52,164 nucleotides of DNA, taken from Aureococcus anophagefferens. Lineage: Eukaryota > Sar > Pelagophyceae > Pelagomonadales > Pelagomonadaceae. Position numbers and translations under genes: made by a program. The stretch lies in contig NW_008705563.1 in the NCBI RefSeq assembly GCF_000186865.1, positions 1,396,838-1,449,001 on the forward strand. The letters are read 5' to 3'. Positions 37,316 to 47,271 of the stretch are shown piece after piece. Within the stretch, counting starts at the first letter, position 1, and the number at the start of each line of letters is the position of its first letter. The notes below the pieces were generated by a model. That model saw only the letters and a list, made by a program, of their open reading frames with translations, searched no databases and was not told the origin of the DNA.

Positions 37316-38005
37316 ATGTCGCGCCGCGCCGTCGCCGCAGCGCTCGCGCTCGCAATCGCACATGCGTCGGACCCGCTCAGCTACCACGGCGGCTCCGTGC
37401 TCGCCATGGCCGGCAAGAAAAGCGTCGCGCTGGTGCTCGACAAGCGCCTGGGCCAGGGCAACGCGCTCGTCGGCGACGAGGCCTGCCGCGTGCTCGAGTG
37501 CGGCCCGCGGGCCGTGCTCGCGCTCCGCGGGCTCCAGGGCGACGTGCAGACGCTGCTCGAGGACGTCGACGCGAAGCTGCGGCTCCGGCGCCTCGAGGAG
37601 GGCCCGAGCGCGGCGTCGGAGCCGAAGGCCGTGTCGGCGCTCGTGTCCGTCATGCTCTACGGCGGGCGCCTCTCCGGCGGCGCGCCGGGCTACGCCGTCG
37701 AGCCCGTGATCTGCGGCCTCGGCGCCGACGGCGCGCCGTACCTCTGCGCCCAGGACGGCCTGGGCGCGCGCATGGTCTCCGACACGTTCGTCGTCGCGGG
37801 CACGGCGGCCTCCTCGCTCTACGGCGCCTGCGAGGCCACCTTCGAGGCCGACCTCGAGGGCGACGCGCTCCTGGACGCCGCGCTCGCCGCCATGGCCGCG
37901 GGCCTCGACCGGGACTGCCTCTCGGGCCGCGAGGTCGTCGTCCACGTCATCACGCGCGACGGGACGACGTCCATGGAGCGCACGCTCGAGCCGAGTATAC
38001 CATGA
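37316..38005 (+). CDS. proteasome beta3-like subunit with N-terminal signal peptide
   Basis: 229 aa from ATG 37316. From LSYHGGSVLAMAGKKSVALV through LQGDVQTL, EPVICGLG, APYLCAQDGLGARMVSDTFVVAGTA and LDRDCLSGREVVVHVITRDG it follows the beta3 subunit (PSMB3) of the 20S core, which is non-catalytic and lacks the Thr1 nucleophile. Before this homology lie 25 extra residues, MSRRAVAAALALAIAHASDP, which look like a cleavable signal peptide and are not usual in cytosolic beta3. It is more diverged than a standard housekeeping subunit. A longer start at 37223 would read the direct repeat and is rejected. It may be a paralogue addressed to the endomembrane or periplastid space (inference). Confidence 0.85.
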   Translation: MSRRAVAAALALAIAHASDPLSYHGGSVLAMAGKKSVALVLDKRLGQGNALVGDEACRVLECGPRAVLALRGLQGDVQTLLEDVDAKLRLRRLEEGPSAASEPKAVSALVSVMLYGGRLSGGAPGYAVEPVICGLGADGAPYLCAQDGLGARMVSDTFVVAGTAASSLYGACEATFEADLEGDALLDAALAAMAAGLDRDCLSGREVVVHVITRDGTTSMERTLEPSIP

Positions 38006-38050
38006 TCTTACGGGTTGGACATTCGGGGGAGGGGGCGGGCGACCCTCGCC

Positions 38051-41000
38051 CTAGGAGTACCTGACGCCCTGGTCCATGCCCTCGGGCGCGACGCGGCCGA
38101 GGTTCTTCTTCGCGAAGGGGTTCTTCTTCGCGGGCACGGGCGGCGGCGGCGCGGCCTTCTTCGGCGGCTTCGGCGGCGGCGCCGCGGGCGCGGCGTCGCG
38201 CGGCGAGTCCGGCACGGACGCGGCGCGGAGCCGCGCGACCTCCTCCTTGAGCTTGAAGACCTCGTCGGACCGCGCCGCGAGGGACGCCGTCGCGCGCTCG
38301 AGCGCCGCGTGGCAGCCCTCGAGCTCCATGTCGCGCTGCTTGAGCTCGGCTTCGAGGCCCTCGGCCGCGCGCGCGGCGGCCGCGCGCGCGACGGCCGCGG
38401 CGGCCGCGGCCGCGCCGAGCCGCTCCTCGAGCGCCGCGCAGCGCGCCGCGTCGCCGAGCTCGGCCATCTCCTCGTGGAGCGCCGCCCCCTGGCGCCGCCG
38501 GTAGTCCGCGACGTCCGGCGGCGTCTTCAGGAGCCACGCGTCGCCGTCCAGGAACGGCAGGTCCCGCGAGAAGAGCGCGCGGCGCCGGTCCGCGGCGTCC
38601 GGCGCCGCGAGCGCGTCCGCGTAGGGCGCCGCGAAGGCGTCGAGCGCATGGAGCGTCGCCAGGGCGAGCGTGACCTCGCCGAGCGCCAGGTCCGCGCCCG
38701 CGAGGTCCGGCGCGAACGTCGGCCCGCCGGCGCGCGCGGGCACGAGCCGCGCGGTCTCGTAGCCGCGCTCCGGCTCCGGCGTCTCGCCCTCGGCGTCGAC
38801 GGGCGGCACGGGCTCGAGGCCCACGCTCTCGTCGTCGTCGTCGGCGCCGTCCGGGAGGGGGTTTTCGGGCGGCGGCGCGGCCGTCACCTTCGCGTGCGCC
38901 TCGGGCGTCGCGGGGTAGACGGCCATGACGTTGGCGACGACCGTCGCCGCGCGGTCGCCGCCGTCGAGGTCCGCGGCCACGCGGCAGAGCCGCAAAGGTA
39001 ATGTGTCTCCGCGCGTCGCCAGGAGCGCGAGCACGACGGCGACGACGTAGGGGTCCTCGGCGAGGATCGTCGCGGCCACGGCGTCGCGCGCGGCCATGGC
39101 GCCCGCGCCCCATTTGAGCTCCTCGGGCGTCTTCGACGGCTTGGCGACGAGCGCGCAGCGGCCGCCGTCCACCCGTAGAAAGGGCTCGTCCGCGAAGGGC
39201 AGCGGGAAGTCCGCGCCGCTCAGACCGAGCTGCGCGGGGTGCGCCGCGGCGTTGACCTCGTCGACCAAACCCTGGAGCGCGCCGTAGAGGATGGGCCGCG
39301 CGGCGCCGCAGCGCGCGCGCACGTGGAAGGCCCGGGCGCCCTCGCCGTCGGCCGCGTCGAAGGGGCAGGCCGTCGCGGCGACGGCCGCCGCGTCCCACCA
39401 GCTCGGCGCGTCCGCGGGATGGGGCTGCTCCGCGCGGTGGTGCGCCGCCGTGCCGTCGCGGGCGGCGTCGACGGCGCGCCGCAGAGCGTACCAGCGCTGG
39501 ACGAGCGCCTCGTAGCGGCCCGCGCGCGCGGCGCCGCGCGCGCGCGCGAGCCTCTCGAGCTCGGCCTCGGCGGCGGCCGCCGCGCCGTCGAGGGCGCGGT
39601 CCACGTCCTCGAGGGCCGGCGACCCGCCGGCGACGGCCGTCGCCTTCGTGTAGGCGCCCGCGGCGCCGCGGAGGCGCGCGACGATGGTCGCGCGCGCGTC
39701 CTCGTTGTCGAGCGGCTCCCGGAGCGGCGACGCCTCGTCGCCGAGCGCCGCGCCGACGGCGCCGCGGTGCGCGCGGTCGCGCTGCAGCAGCGCGTGGCGC
39801 TGGACCTTGCGGTACCAGAGCTTGGCCGCGGACCGCGTCGTCCGCGCGGTCGACAGCGACGAGTCCGCGGTCTCCGGGCGCTTGTGCTCCTGCGCGAGGC
39901 CGCGCACGTCCAACAGGTCGTCGAGCTCGCGCTCGTCGAGGGCGAAGAGCGCCGCGGCGTCGACGCCGCCGGGGTAGTCGTCCGTGGCCTCGAGGACGCG
40001 CGCGACGAGGCCGTCCGTCGTCTTCGCGCCGTGCCAACTCAGCGCCGCGAACCACCTGGCCACGGAGTCGGCGCCCTCGAGGTCCCAGGCGTCCAGGGGC
40101 TCCGTGGCGCCGGCGCCCAGCAGCTCGTCGGCGATCCGGCGCCGGCGCTTCTCCTGCTGCTCGCCGCCGTCGGACGGAAAGTCCGCGGGCGGCGCGTCGT
40201 CGCCGAAAACGCTGTTCTCCGCGGCCGTCGCCGCCGTCGCCAGGCGCAGGGGCGTGAAGCCCGGCGGCAGCTTCAGCGAGCTCGGGTCGTCGACGGCGGA
40301 CCGCATGGGCTTGCCCGGCGACGCGTCGAAGGGCGGCGGCCGCGCCTCCTCTACCGAAACCGTCGCGCGGTTCGGGTCCGCGCCGTGGGCCAGGAAGAGC
40401 CGCACGAGGCCCGGCCGCCCGAAGTAGACCGCCGCGTGCAAGCCGCAGGTGCCCCGCACGTCCGCGCCGTCGACGTCGGCGCCGTGGACGAGCAGGAGCT
40501 CCGCGAGCTCCTGCTGCGCGGCGACGGCCGCGCCGTCGAGGCACGCGCAGAGCACGAGGGGCGGGCAGCCGAGCGCGTCGGACGCGTTCGCGTCCGCGCC
40601 CGCATCCAACAGCCGCGCCGACAGCCGGACGGCGCCGGAGCGCACGCAGGCCGACAGCGGCGTGTCCGAGCCGTTTTTCGGGAGCTGGTTGACGTCCGCG
40701 GCGCCGCCCAGCAACACGGCCACCAGCGCCTCGCGCGCGGGCGCCGTCGACGCGATGGCCGCCAAGAGCGGTGTTTCTCCGGCATCATCGACGACGCCGG
40801 CGTCGGCCGAGGCCTCGAGGAGCCGCGCGACGACGTCCGTCGAGCCCCGGCGCACCGCGGCGTGGAGCGGCGTCGCGCCCGTCTGCCGCTTCCGGACGTC
40901 GACGCTGGCGCTGTTGCGCACGAGGACGTCGACGGCGTCGACGTTGCCCGTCGACGCGGCGAGGAAGAGGGGCACGGTGCCCGCCTCGTTCGCGCGGTCG

Positions 41001-41287
41001 ACGTCCGCGCCGTGCTCTAAAAGCATGGTCATGGGCCCGACGTGGCCCTCCTGGACCGCCAGCGCCAGACTCGTGAGGCCCTGGCGGTCCGTCTTGTCCA
41101 CCTCGGCGCCGTTGCGCAGCAGCAGGGACACGACGCTCGGCTGGTTCACGGCGACGGCCATCATGAGCGGGAACCAGTCGTGGTCCACCTCGTTGACGTC
41201 GGCGCCCTGGTCGATGGCGCGCTGGAGCGCCGTCGTCTCGCCCCGCTGCGCCATGAGGTTCAAAGCGTTGGCGTGGATCGCCACCAT
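38051..41287 (-). CDS. ankyrin-array protein with SAM-like domain and C-terminal coiled coil
   Basis: 1078 aa from ATG 41287 (MVAIHANALNLMAQRGE, context ACCATGG in reverse); an upstream in-frame ATG at 41428 adds 47 residues. About nine ankyrin repeats fill residues 10-335 (HDWFPLMMAVAVNQPSVVSL, QGLTSLALAVQEGHVG, GATPLHAAVRRGSTDVVARL, CGLHAAVYFGRPGLVRLFL). About 420-490 (DSVARWFAALSWHGAKT ... LFALDERELDDLLDVRG) resembles a SAM domain. The middle is helical and Ala-rich. Near the end a coiled coil (LEAELKQRDMELEGCHAALE, SDEVFKLKEEVARLR) precedes a Pro/Lys tail (PPKPPKKAAPPPPVPAKK). Likely a scaffold; no catalytic motif. The stop is 45 bp from the convergent proteasome stop. Confidence 0.85.
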   Translation of the reverse strand: MVAIHANALNLMAQRGETTALQRAIDQGADVNEVDHDWFPLMMAVAVNQPSVVSLLLRNGAEVDKTDRQGLTSLALAVQEGHVGPMTMLLEHGADVDRANEAGTVPLFLAASTGNVDAVDVLVRNSASVDVRKRQTGATPLHAAVRRGSTDVVARLLEASADAGVVDDAGETPLLAAIASTAPAREALVAVLLGGAADVNQLPKNGSDTPLSACVRSGAVRLSARLLDAGADANASDALGCPPLVLCACLDGAAVAAQQELAELLLVHGADVDGADVRGTCGLHAAVYFGRPGLVRLFLAHGADPNRATVSVEEARPPPFDASPGKPMRSAVDDPSSLKLPPGFTPLRLATAATAAENSVFGDDAPPADFPSDGGEQQEKRRRRIADELLGAGATEPLDAWDLEGADSVARWFAALSWHGAKTTDGLVARVLEATDDYPGGVDAAALFALDERELDDLLDVRGLAQEHKRPETADSSLSTARTTRSAAKLWYRKVQRHALLQRDRAHRGAVGAALGDEASPLREPLDNEDARATIVARLRGAAGAYTKATAVAGGSPALEDVDRALDGAAAAAEAELERLARARGAARAGRYEALVQRWYALRRAVDAARDGTAAHHRAEQPHPADAPSWWDAAAVAATACPFDAADGEGARAFHVRARCGAARPILYGALQGLVDEVNAAAHPAQLGLSGADFPLPFADEPFLRVDGGRCALVAKPSKTPEELKWGAGAMAARDAVAATILAEDPYVVAVVLALLATRGDTLPLRLCRVAADLDGGDRAATVVANVMAVYPATPEAHAKVTAAPPPENPLPDGADDDDESVGLEPVPPVDAEGETPEPERGYETARLVPARAGGPTFAPDLAGADLALGEVTLALATLHALDAFAAPYADALAAPDAADRRRALFSRDLPFLDGDAWLLKTPPDVADYRRRQGAALHEEMAELGDAARCAALEERLGAAAAAAAVARAAAARAAEGLEAELKQRDMELEGCHAALERATASLAARSDEVFKLKEEVARLRAASVPDSPRDAAPAAPPPKPPKKAAPPPPVPAKKNPFAKKNLGRVAPEGMDQGVRYS

Positions 41288-41498
41288 GGTGCTACTCTGG
41301 GCGCCTACACGAAGACTTTCAGCGCGCCATTGCTTAGTTGTAAAAACGGTAGCCGACCGTGCCTTCGGCAGCATCTTTGGGCTGCCGCGTTGAACCCTGT
41401 GCAAACCCTGTGTTTTACCCTCCTCCACGTTTGCGCATAGCCACTAGGACTTTGGACGTGGGCAGCCTCCAGGTGGGGCGCGGCGCGTCGCGGGCACC

Positions 41499-44400
41499 AT
41501 GGCGGAGAACGATGGCGTGCCGGACATGACGGCGCTCGAGAACCTTGGAGAAGAAGCTATGTTACGAAATTTGGAAGTGAGATTGATCAAACAGAGCGCG
41601 CCCTACACGCTCGTTTCGACGGTCCTCGTCGCGGTCCCCCCCAGCGCGCGCCCTCCGGGGCGCGGCCCGCGTCCCCCGCGACGCCTTACCCCGGTCCGCC
41701 CCCTACCAACCCCCCGGCGCCGCAGGTGAACCCGCTCAAGCCCATCGCGCCGCCGGCGTTCGAGAAGTTCGTCGACGCGCCCTGGGATCCGAACCTGCCG
41801 CACCCCTACATGCTCGCGGAGCTCGCGTACCAGCGCCTCGCGGGCGGCCGCGCGCCGGACCAGTCGATCGTCGTGTCCGGCGAGTCCGGCGCGGGCAAGA
41901 CGGAGACGTCCAAGATCGTCGTCCACTACCTCACGCGGCGCGGCAGCGGCGGCAGGGAGCCCGCGGGGGCGGCGGACCTCGCGAGCCGCATCATCGCCGT
42001 GTCGCCCGTGCTCGAGGCCTTCGGCAACGCGAGCACGCACCGGAACCACAACAGCAGCCGCTTCGGCCGCTTCGTCAAGCTGCTGATGACGCCGCGGGGC
42101 GACGGCGAGGCGGCGGACCTCGTGCTGAGCGGCGGCGAGCTCGAGACTTATCTGTTGGAGAAGTCGCGCGTCGTCCGCCAGGGCCACGGCGAGCGGAACT
42201 TCCACGCGTTCCACATGCTCCTCGAGAGCCGTCCCGGGGGCCGCCTCGCGCCCACGGCGGGGCTGCTCAAGGGCGACGACCACCGGCACCGCTGCATGCC
42301 GCCGGCGAACGCCCGGCGGTCCGAGACGTCCGGCGACGACAAGTCCGTGCCCGTCTTCCCGGACGTCGCGCGGGCCTTGACGGCCGTGGGCCTGGACAAG
42401 GCGAGCGCCGAGGACGCCTGGGCCGTGCTCGGGGCCATCGTGGCGCTGGCCGACGGCGACGTCGGCGCGACGGAGGACGCCGCGTCCAAGGAGAAGGTCG
42501 CGGCCGTCGACGCGTCGGCGCAGTCGGCCGTCGGCCGCGCGGCCCAGTTGCTGGGCGTCGGCGCGGCCCAGGTCGGCGACATGCTCGAGAAGCGCACCGT
42601 GCAGACGCGGGAGGAGGCCCTCACCGTGCGCCGGTCGCCCGAGGACGCCATGACCGCGCGCGACGCCGCGTGCCGCTGGCTCTACGGCGCGCTGTTCGAC
42701 GCTCTAGTGGCGCAGTGCAACACCGCGCTCCACGACGAGGGCTCGGGCGTGACGCGGGGGAACCGCTTCGTCGGCATCCTCGACATCTTCGGCTTCGAGA
42801 CCCTGGAGGTCAACGGCCTCGAGACGCTGCTGATCAACTACGCGAACGAATCGCTGCAGCAGCTCTTCTGCGACGCGGTCTTCGCCGCGGAGCTGGACCT
42901 CTACGAGGCCGAGGGCATCTTCTCCGAGGAGGACAAGCAGAAATTGGCGCCGCCGGACTCGCGGGCGACGCTCGAGTTCCTCGCGGGCAAGGGGCCGCCG
43001 CCGGGGCTGCTGCGGCTCCTGGACGCGCAGTGCGCGACGGGCGGCACGACGTCCGCCGCGGGCGCCGAGGGCGGCGACGCCCGCGACGGCACGTTCCTGA
43101 ACGAGGTGTCGCGCGTGCACAAGGGCAACGCGGCCCTGGGCGCCACGCGGGCCCAGGACCGGCGCTTCATGTTCCACGTCGTCCACTACGCGGGCGCGGC
43201 GGGCTACACGGTGATCCGCGGCGACGGCGGCGACGGCTGGGTCGTGACGAACCTCGACGCCATCCCCGAGGGCGTCACCCAGGCCTGCGCCGGGTCGTCC
43301 ATCGCGCTGGTGGCCAAGCTCGCGGCGACGGCGGCCGTCGAGGACCCGAACGCGAACAAGCGGCGGTCGATGTCCAAGCCCAAGACGGTCTGCGCGCGCT
43401 TCACGGCGTCCATGGCCGCGCTGACGGCGACGCTGCGGGCGACGGACTGCGGCTTCTGCCGCTGCATCAAGCCCACGCCGCGCATGGTGCGCGACGTCTT
43501 CGACGGCGCGTACGTCGCGGAGCAGCTGCGCGCGCTGGGCCTCGTCGCGGCGACGGAGGTGCTCCGCGTGGGCCTGCCGCACCGCGTCGAGTACGCGTCG
43601 TTGCTGGACACGCTCCCGGCGACGGCCAAGGCCGCCTTGGCCGGCGAGTCCCACGAGATCGTCGTGAGCTGCACGCTCTCCGCGTTCGACGTCCCCGCGG
43701 ACGACTACCGCCTCGGCAAGACGCGCGTCTTCTTCCCCGCGTCGGCCCTGCGGCGCATCAACGACGTGCTGGCGTTTGATCCGGCGTCGGACCCGGCGCG
43801 CGCGGCCCAGATCGAGCAGCGCTTGAAGGACGCGAAGGCCGCGGCGAAGCTCGCGCGCGAGGCCGCCGCGGAGGCCGTCGCGGCCGTCGCGGCCGCCGAC
43901 GCGGCCCTCGCCGACGCCAAGGCGTGCGTCGACGCCATCCCGAGCGACCTCGCGTCGTCCGACGTCGGCGCCGACGCGTCCAAGGCCCTCGCGGCGGCCA
44001 CGGCCGCGCGCGGCGCCGCGTCGCGCGCGGCGGCGTCCGCGGCGGCCGCGCGCGACGCCGCGGACGGCCAGCCCAACGCGCCGCCGGCGAAGGACGCCGC
44101 GGACCTCGCCGCCGCCGCCGCGGGCGACGCCGAGGTCGCCGCGACGGACGCGGACATCGCCGCCGCGGACGCCAAGGCGCGCGCCGGCGACGCCAAGGCC
44201 GCGGCCGCGGCCGCGGCGGCCGCGTCCGGGGGCCTCGCCGCCAGCGCCGCCGGCGGCGGCGCCGCGGCCCTCGACGCCGCCTGCGCCGCCGCCGCCGAGT
44301 CGCAGCAGGCCGCCGAGGCCGCCGCGACCACGGCCGAGGGCCACGCGACGGCCGCGAAGGCGTCCGCGGAGGCGCAGCGCCTCGCGGACGAGGCGGAGCA

Positions 44401-46020
44401 GCGGCGCAGGGAGGAGGAGGAGCGCAAGCGCCGGGAGGAGGAGGAGCGCAAGCGCAAGGAGGCCGAGGCCGCGCGCCTCAAGGCCGAGGCCGAGGCCAGG
44501 GCCAAGGCCGAGGCGGACGCCGCGGAGGCCGCGCGGCTCAAGGCGTTGGACGACGCCGCCAGGGCCAAGCAGGCCGAGGCGGACGTGGCGCGCGGCGTCT
44601 TTTTTTTACCGGTCGGGGGGTCGCCGAAGCGCGAGGGGGAGCGCCGCGCGAAAAAAACGCCCGTTCGCAGGCGGCGATGGCGCGGCAGATCGCGGAGCAG
44701 GACGCGGCGGAGGCGCGGCGGCTCGCGGCCGAGGCCAAGGCGGAGACGGACGCGCGGCGCCTCAGCGACCTCGCGGACAAGGCCGAGCGCGACAAGCTCG
44801 CGGCGCTCGCGTTCGAGGCGTCGCCGCAGCGCGCGCCGTCGGTCGTGCTGTCCGCGACGCCGACGACGCCGACGACGCCCGGCGGCGAGGACTGGCCGAA
44901 GCCCCTCGGCGAGGACGAGAGCGACGCCGCGGGCCTGCAGCACGAGCCCATCGACGGCCGCGTGGCGACGTTCCGCGAGCGCGTCAACGACCGGCTCAAG
45001 GACGGCGGCGACGACGACGACGACGACGACGAGGACGACGAGTCCGAGGAGGAGGAGGAGGAGGACGACGACGACAACGTCGACGTGTCGCCCCAGAAGC
45101 GCGTGTCTACCGAGTGGGTCGTCCAGCACCTCAAGCGGTTCCGGCGATGGTTCGTGCTCGAGCGCGTCGCCGAGGACGGCACGCCCTTCCCCAACTGCCC
45201 GCCGCCGCCGCCGCCGCGGCCCATCTCGTCGCCGTCCCCCCTCGTGCCCCCGCCGCGGGAGACGAACGCGCTGCGGGACATGGCCTACATGGGCGTCGAG
45301 GTCCCGCCGCTGGATCCGGCGCCGCGGGACGCGCGGACGTGCCTGCTCCACGCGGTCGTCAAGCGCAAGAAGGGCGCGCTCATGTCGTCGCAGATGTTCG
45401 AGCTGAGCCTGAGCTCGGCGCCGGACAACACGATCCTCGCGGCGAAGCGCGTGTCCACGGGCTCGAGCCACTACTACTTCTTCGAGGCCGGCAAGAAGAA
45501 GCCGTTCGCGCGCGTCCGCGACGCGCCCGCGGACGCCAAGTTCCACGACACGTCCTCCGAGATGGCGCTCTACGGCCACCAGAGAGCGTCGCGGGGCGGC
45601 GCGCCGCGCGAGATCGGCGTCATCCTCGAGCCGAGCCCCGCGGCCGCCGGCGACGCGCGCGCGGCCAACGACTTCCTCGCGACGGTCTCCGGCGGCAGCG
45701 CGAGCCCGGCGCCCGGCGGCGGCGCATCCGGCAACCTCTTCGAGCGCTTCAGCCACCAGGACGGCGGCCTCGTCGTCATGATGCAGCGCGACCCCGCGAA
45801 GCGCGACGGCAAGTACAGCCTCGACTTCCGCGGCCGCGGCAAGGTCGCGTCCGTCAAGAATTTTCAACTCATCGTCGCGTCGGACCACGAATCCTTCAAC
45901 CGCGAGGAGATCGTCCTCCAGTTCTGCAAGGTCGCCGCGAACCGCTTCCACCTCGACTTCGCGCCGCCCTTCACTCCCGCGACGGCGTTCGCGCTCGCGG
46001 TGTCGACGTGCCTGACGTGA
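41499..46020 (+). CDS. myosin motor with Ala-rich helical tail and C-terminal Tubby domain
   Basis: Exons 41499-41633, 41726-44596 and 44671-46020, all phase 0, 1451 aa. The motor starts with VPDMTALENLGEEAMLRNLE; intron 1 (92 nt, GTCCCC to CCGCAG) is required to join STVLVA to VNPLKPI. P-loop GESGAGKTE (about 96), switch I NSSRFG, LEKSRVV, switch II DIFGFE (about 397), CIKPTPR (about 623) and YRLGKTRVFF are present, so the motor should be active. No IQ motif follows; instead come about 200 Ala-rich residues and an RREEEERKRREEEERK charged helix. After intron 2 (74 nt) come an acidic run and, to the end, a Tubby domain: ASVKNFQLIV, EIVLQFCKVAANRFHLDFAPPF, TPATAFALAVST. Tubby domains bind phosphoinositides, so the tail probably docks to membrane. 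Confidence 0.9.
44597..44670 (+). other. 74-nt myosin intron 2 with poly-T/poly-A inverted ends
   Basis: The intron begins GTCTTTTTTTTACC and ends CCCGTTCGCAG; splicing joins DVARG to AAMARQI in phase 0. GGCGTCTTTTTTT (from 44594) can pair with AAAAAAACGCC (44651-44661), apart from one bulge, bringing the donor close to the acceptor. It is unlike the introners: no 8-bp duplication and no shared core. Confidence 0.75.
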
Positions 46021-46184
46021 GCGCCCGCGGCCCCGCCGCCGTCGCCGGCCGGCGTCGCGGCGCGGGCGCCGAGCACACCCCCCTCCTATCCCCGCCCCCC
46101 CCTCGACCCCGCGGACCCACCGTCCGCCGCGCGGCCATCCTAACATACCAGGTCCACGCTGTTCGTCTGAGGCGCGCTGTAGAC

Positions 46185-46190
46185 AATAAA
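46185..46190 (+). promoter_or_regulatory. AATAAA polyadenylation signal candidate for the myosin gene
   Basis: AATAAA lies 165 bp after the myosin stop. Its A-run continues to 46194 and on the other strand is the T-run expected to end the tRNA transcript. Confidence 0.45.
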
Positions 46191-46194
46191 AAAA
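46188..46194 (-). terminator. RNA polymerase III terminator of the tRNA gene
   Basis: Seven T on the minus strand (46194 down to 46188), starting 8 bases past the tRNA 3' end, the usual Pol III stop. Confidence 0.8.
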
Positions 46195-46201
46195 GACGCA
46201 G

Positions 46202-46294
46202 TACAAGGAGCGGGGTTTGAACCCGCGACCTACTGTGCGCGAAATCTCGGAGAGATTTGTAAGACAGTCGCCATAACCACTAGGCCATCCCTGC
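46202..46294 (-). tRNA. tRNA-Val (anticodon TAC) with a 20-nt intron
   Basis: Acceptor GCAGGGA (5') pairs with TCCTTGT (3') with two G-U pairs and discriminator A. D arm GCCTAGTGGTTATGGC; anticodon stem ACTGT/ACAGT; T arm GCGGG-TTCAAAC-CCCGC with a normal B box. The loop is 27 nt: C-T-TAC-A then an intron at the standard 37/38 site (46238-46257) and the last loop base. The anticodon is at 46261-46259. It was folded by eye; the intron position follows the eukaryotic nuclear rule. Confidence 0.92.
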
Positions 46295-46507
46295 ACTCGA
46301 ACCGGCAATCCACGACGCGAACCCATCTCATTTCGGAAGCACTTTTGCCGATCCGAGCTCACCACACGGAGTCGGCCAAGAACGCGATGGGCGAGGCGTT
46401 TCTCGAGAATTGCTCGACTTTGATAACGCTGTGGACAGCGTCGTACGCGTCGCGCAGCGCCTCGAACAGTCGTCGCAACGCTGGCAAAGTTTCTCCTCCT
46501 CGCCGCG

Positions 46508-47215
46508 TTGTGCGCCACCATGGCGCAAGCGCAGCAAGAGCAATGCGCCGAGGACAGGCTCGCGCGCTGGCGCAAGAAGTGGGACGCGAAGGCGACGAAC
46601 TTCCACCTCGACGAGGAGCACCCGGTGCTGACGCGCCACGCGCCGCCGCTGGCGTCGGGCGCGCGCGTGCTGCTGCCGCTCTGCGGCAAGTCGCTCGACC
46701 TCGCGGCGCTCGCGGACCGCGGGTTCGACGTCGTCGGCGTCGACGGCTGCGCCGGCGCGCTGGACGCGTTCGCCAGCGAACATGGCGGAAACGTCGAGCC
46801 CGGCCCGAATCATCTGTCGGTCGTGCGGCTCCCGTCGACGCGGACCGTGGGCTTCAAGGTCGGCGACTTCCTCGGCCTGGCGCCCGGGGACCTCGGCGGC
46901 CGGTTCGACGGCGCCTTCGACCGCGGCGGCCTCGTGGCCGTGGAGCCGGCGGACCGCCGAGCCTACGCGGCGACGCTCGCGGATTTGGTGCGCGGCTGGG
47001 TGCTCCTCGTCGCCGTCGAGCACCCGCCCTTCGACGGCGGCAAGCTCGGCCCGCCCTTCGCCGTGCCGGAGGACGTCGTCCACGAGCTCTTCGACGGCGC
47101 CTTCGACGTGGCGCTCCTCGAGCGCGAGGACCGCATGGACGCGGAGCCCGCCTGGCGCGAGCGCGGCTGCGACGCGTTCTTCGAGACGAGCTACCTCCTG
47201 CGGCGGCGACAGTAA
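46508..47215 (+). CDS. TPMT-family thiol/halide S-adenosylmethionine methyltransferase
   Basis: 235 aa. LARWRKKWDAKATNFHLDEEHPVL followed by ARVLLPLCGKSLDLAALADRGFDVVGVDG is the TPMT signature (W...W...FH, then PLCGK and the acidic AdoMet ribose ligand). FDGAFDRGGLVAVEP and the C-terminal CDAFFETSYLLRRR also fit. The family includes thiopurine methyltransferase and plant/algal thiol or halide methyltransferases that release volatile methyl halides or methylated sulfides; which applies here cannot be read. There is no signal peptide. Start: ATG at 46508, or 46520 (MAQAQQEQ). Confidence 0.88.
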   Translation: MCATMAQAQQEQCAEDRLARWRKKWDAKATNFHLDEEHPVLTRHAPPLASGARVLLPLCGKSLDLAALADRGFDVVGVDGCAGALDAFASEHGGNVEPGPNHLSVVRLPSTRTVGFKVGDFLGLAPGDLGGRFDGAFDRGGLVAVEPADRRAYAATLADLVRGWVLLVAVEHPPFDGGKLGPPFAVPEDVVHELFDGAFDVALLEREDRMDAEPAWRERGCDAFFETSYLLRRRQ

Positions 47216-47271
47216 TTTGTCCCAGCGCGGCGACCCCTAGGCTAGGAAACTGCCCCAGCGCGGCCCCCAGG

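Noticed and set aside
41634..41725. Myosin intron 1 as an introner
   Set aside because: No 8-bp duplication, no inverted ends and no shared core; an ordinary C-rich intron.
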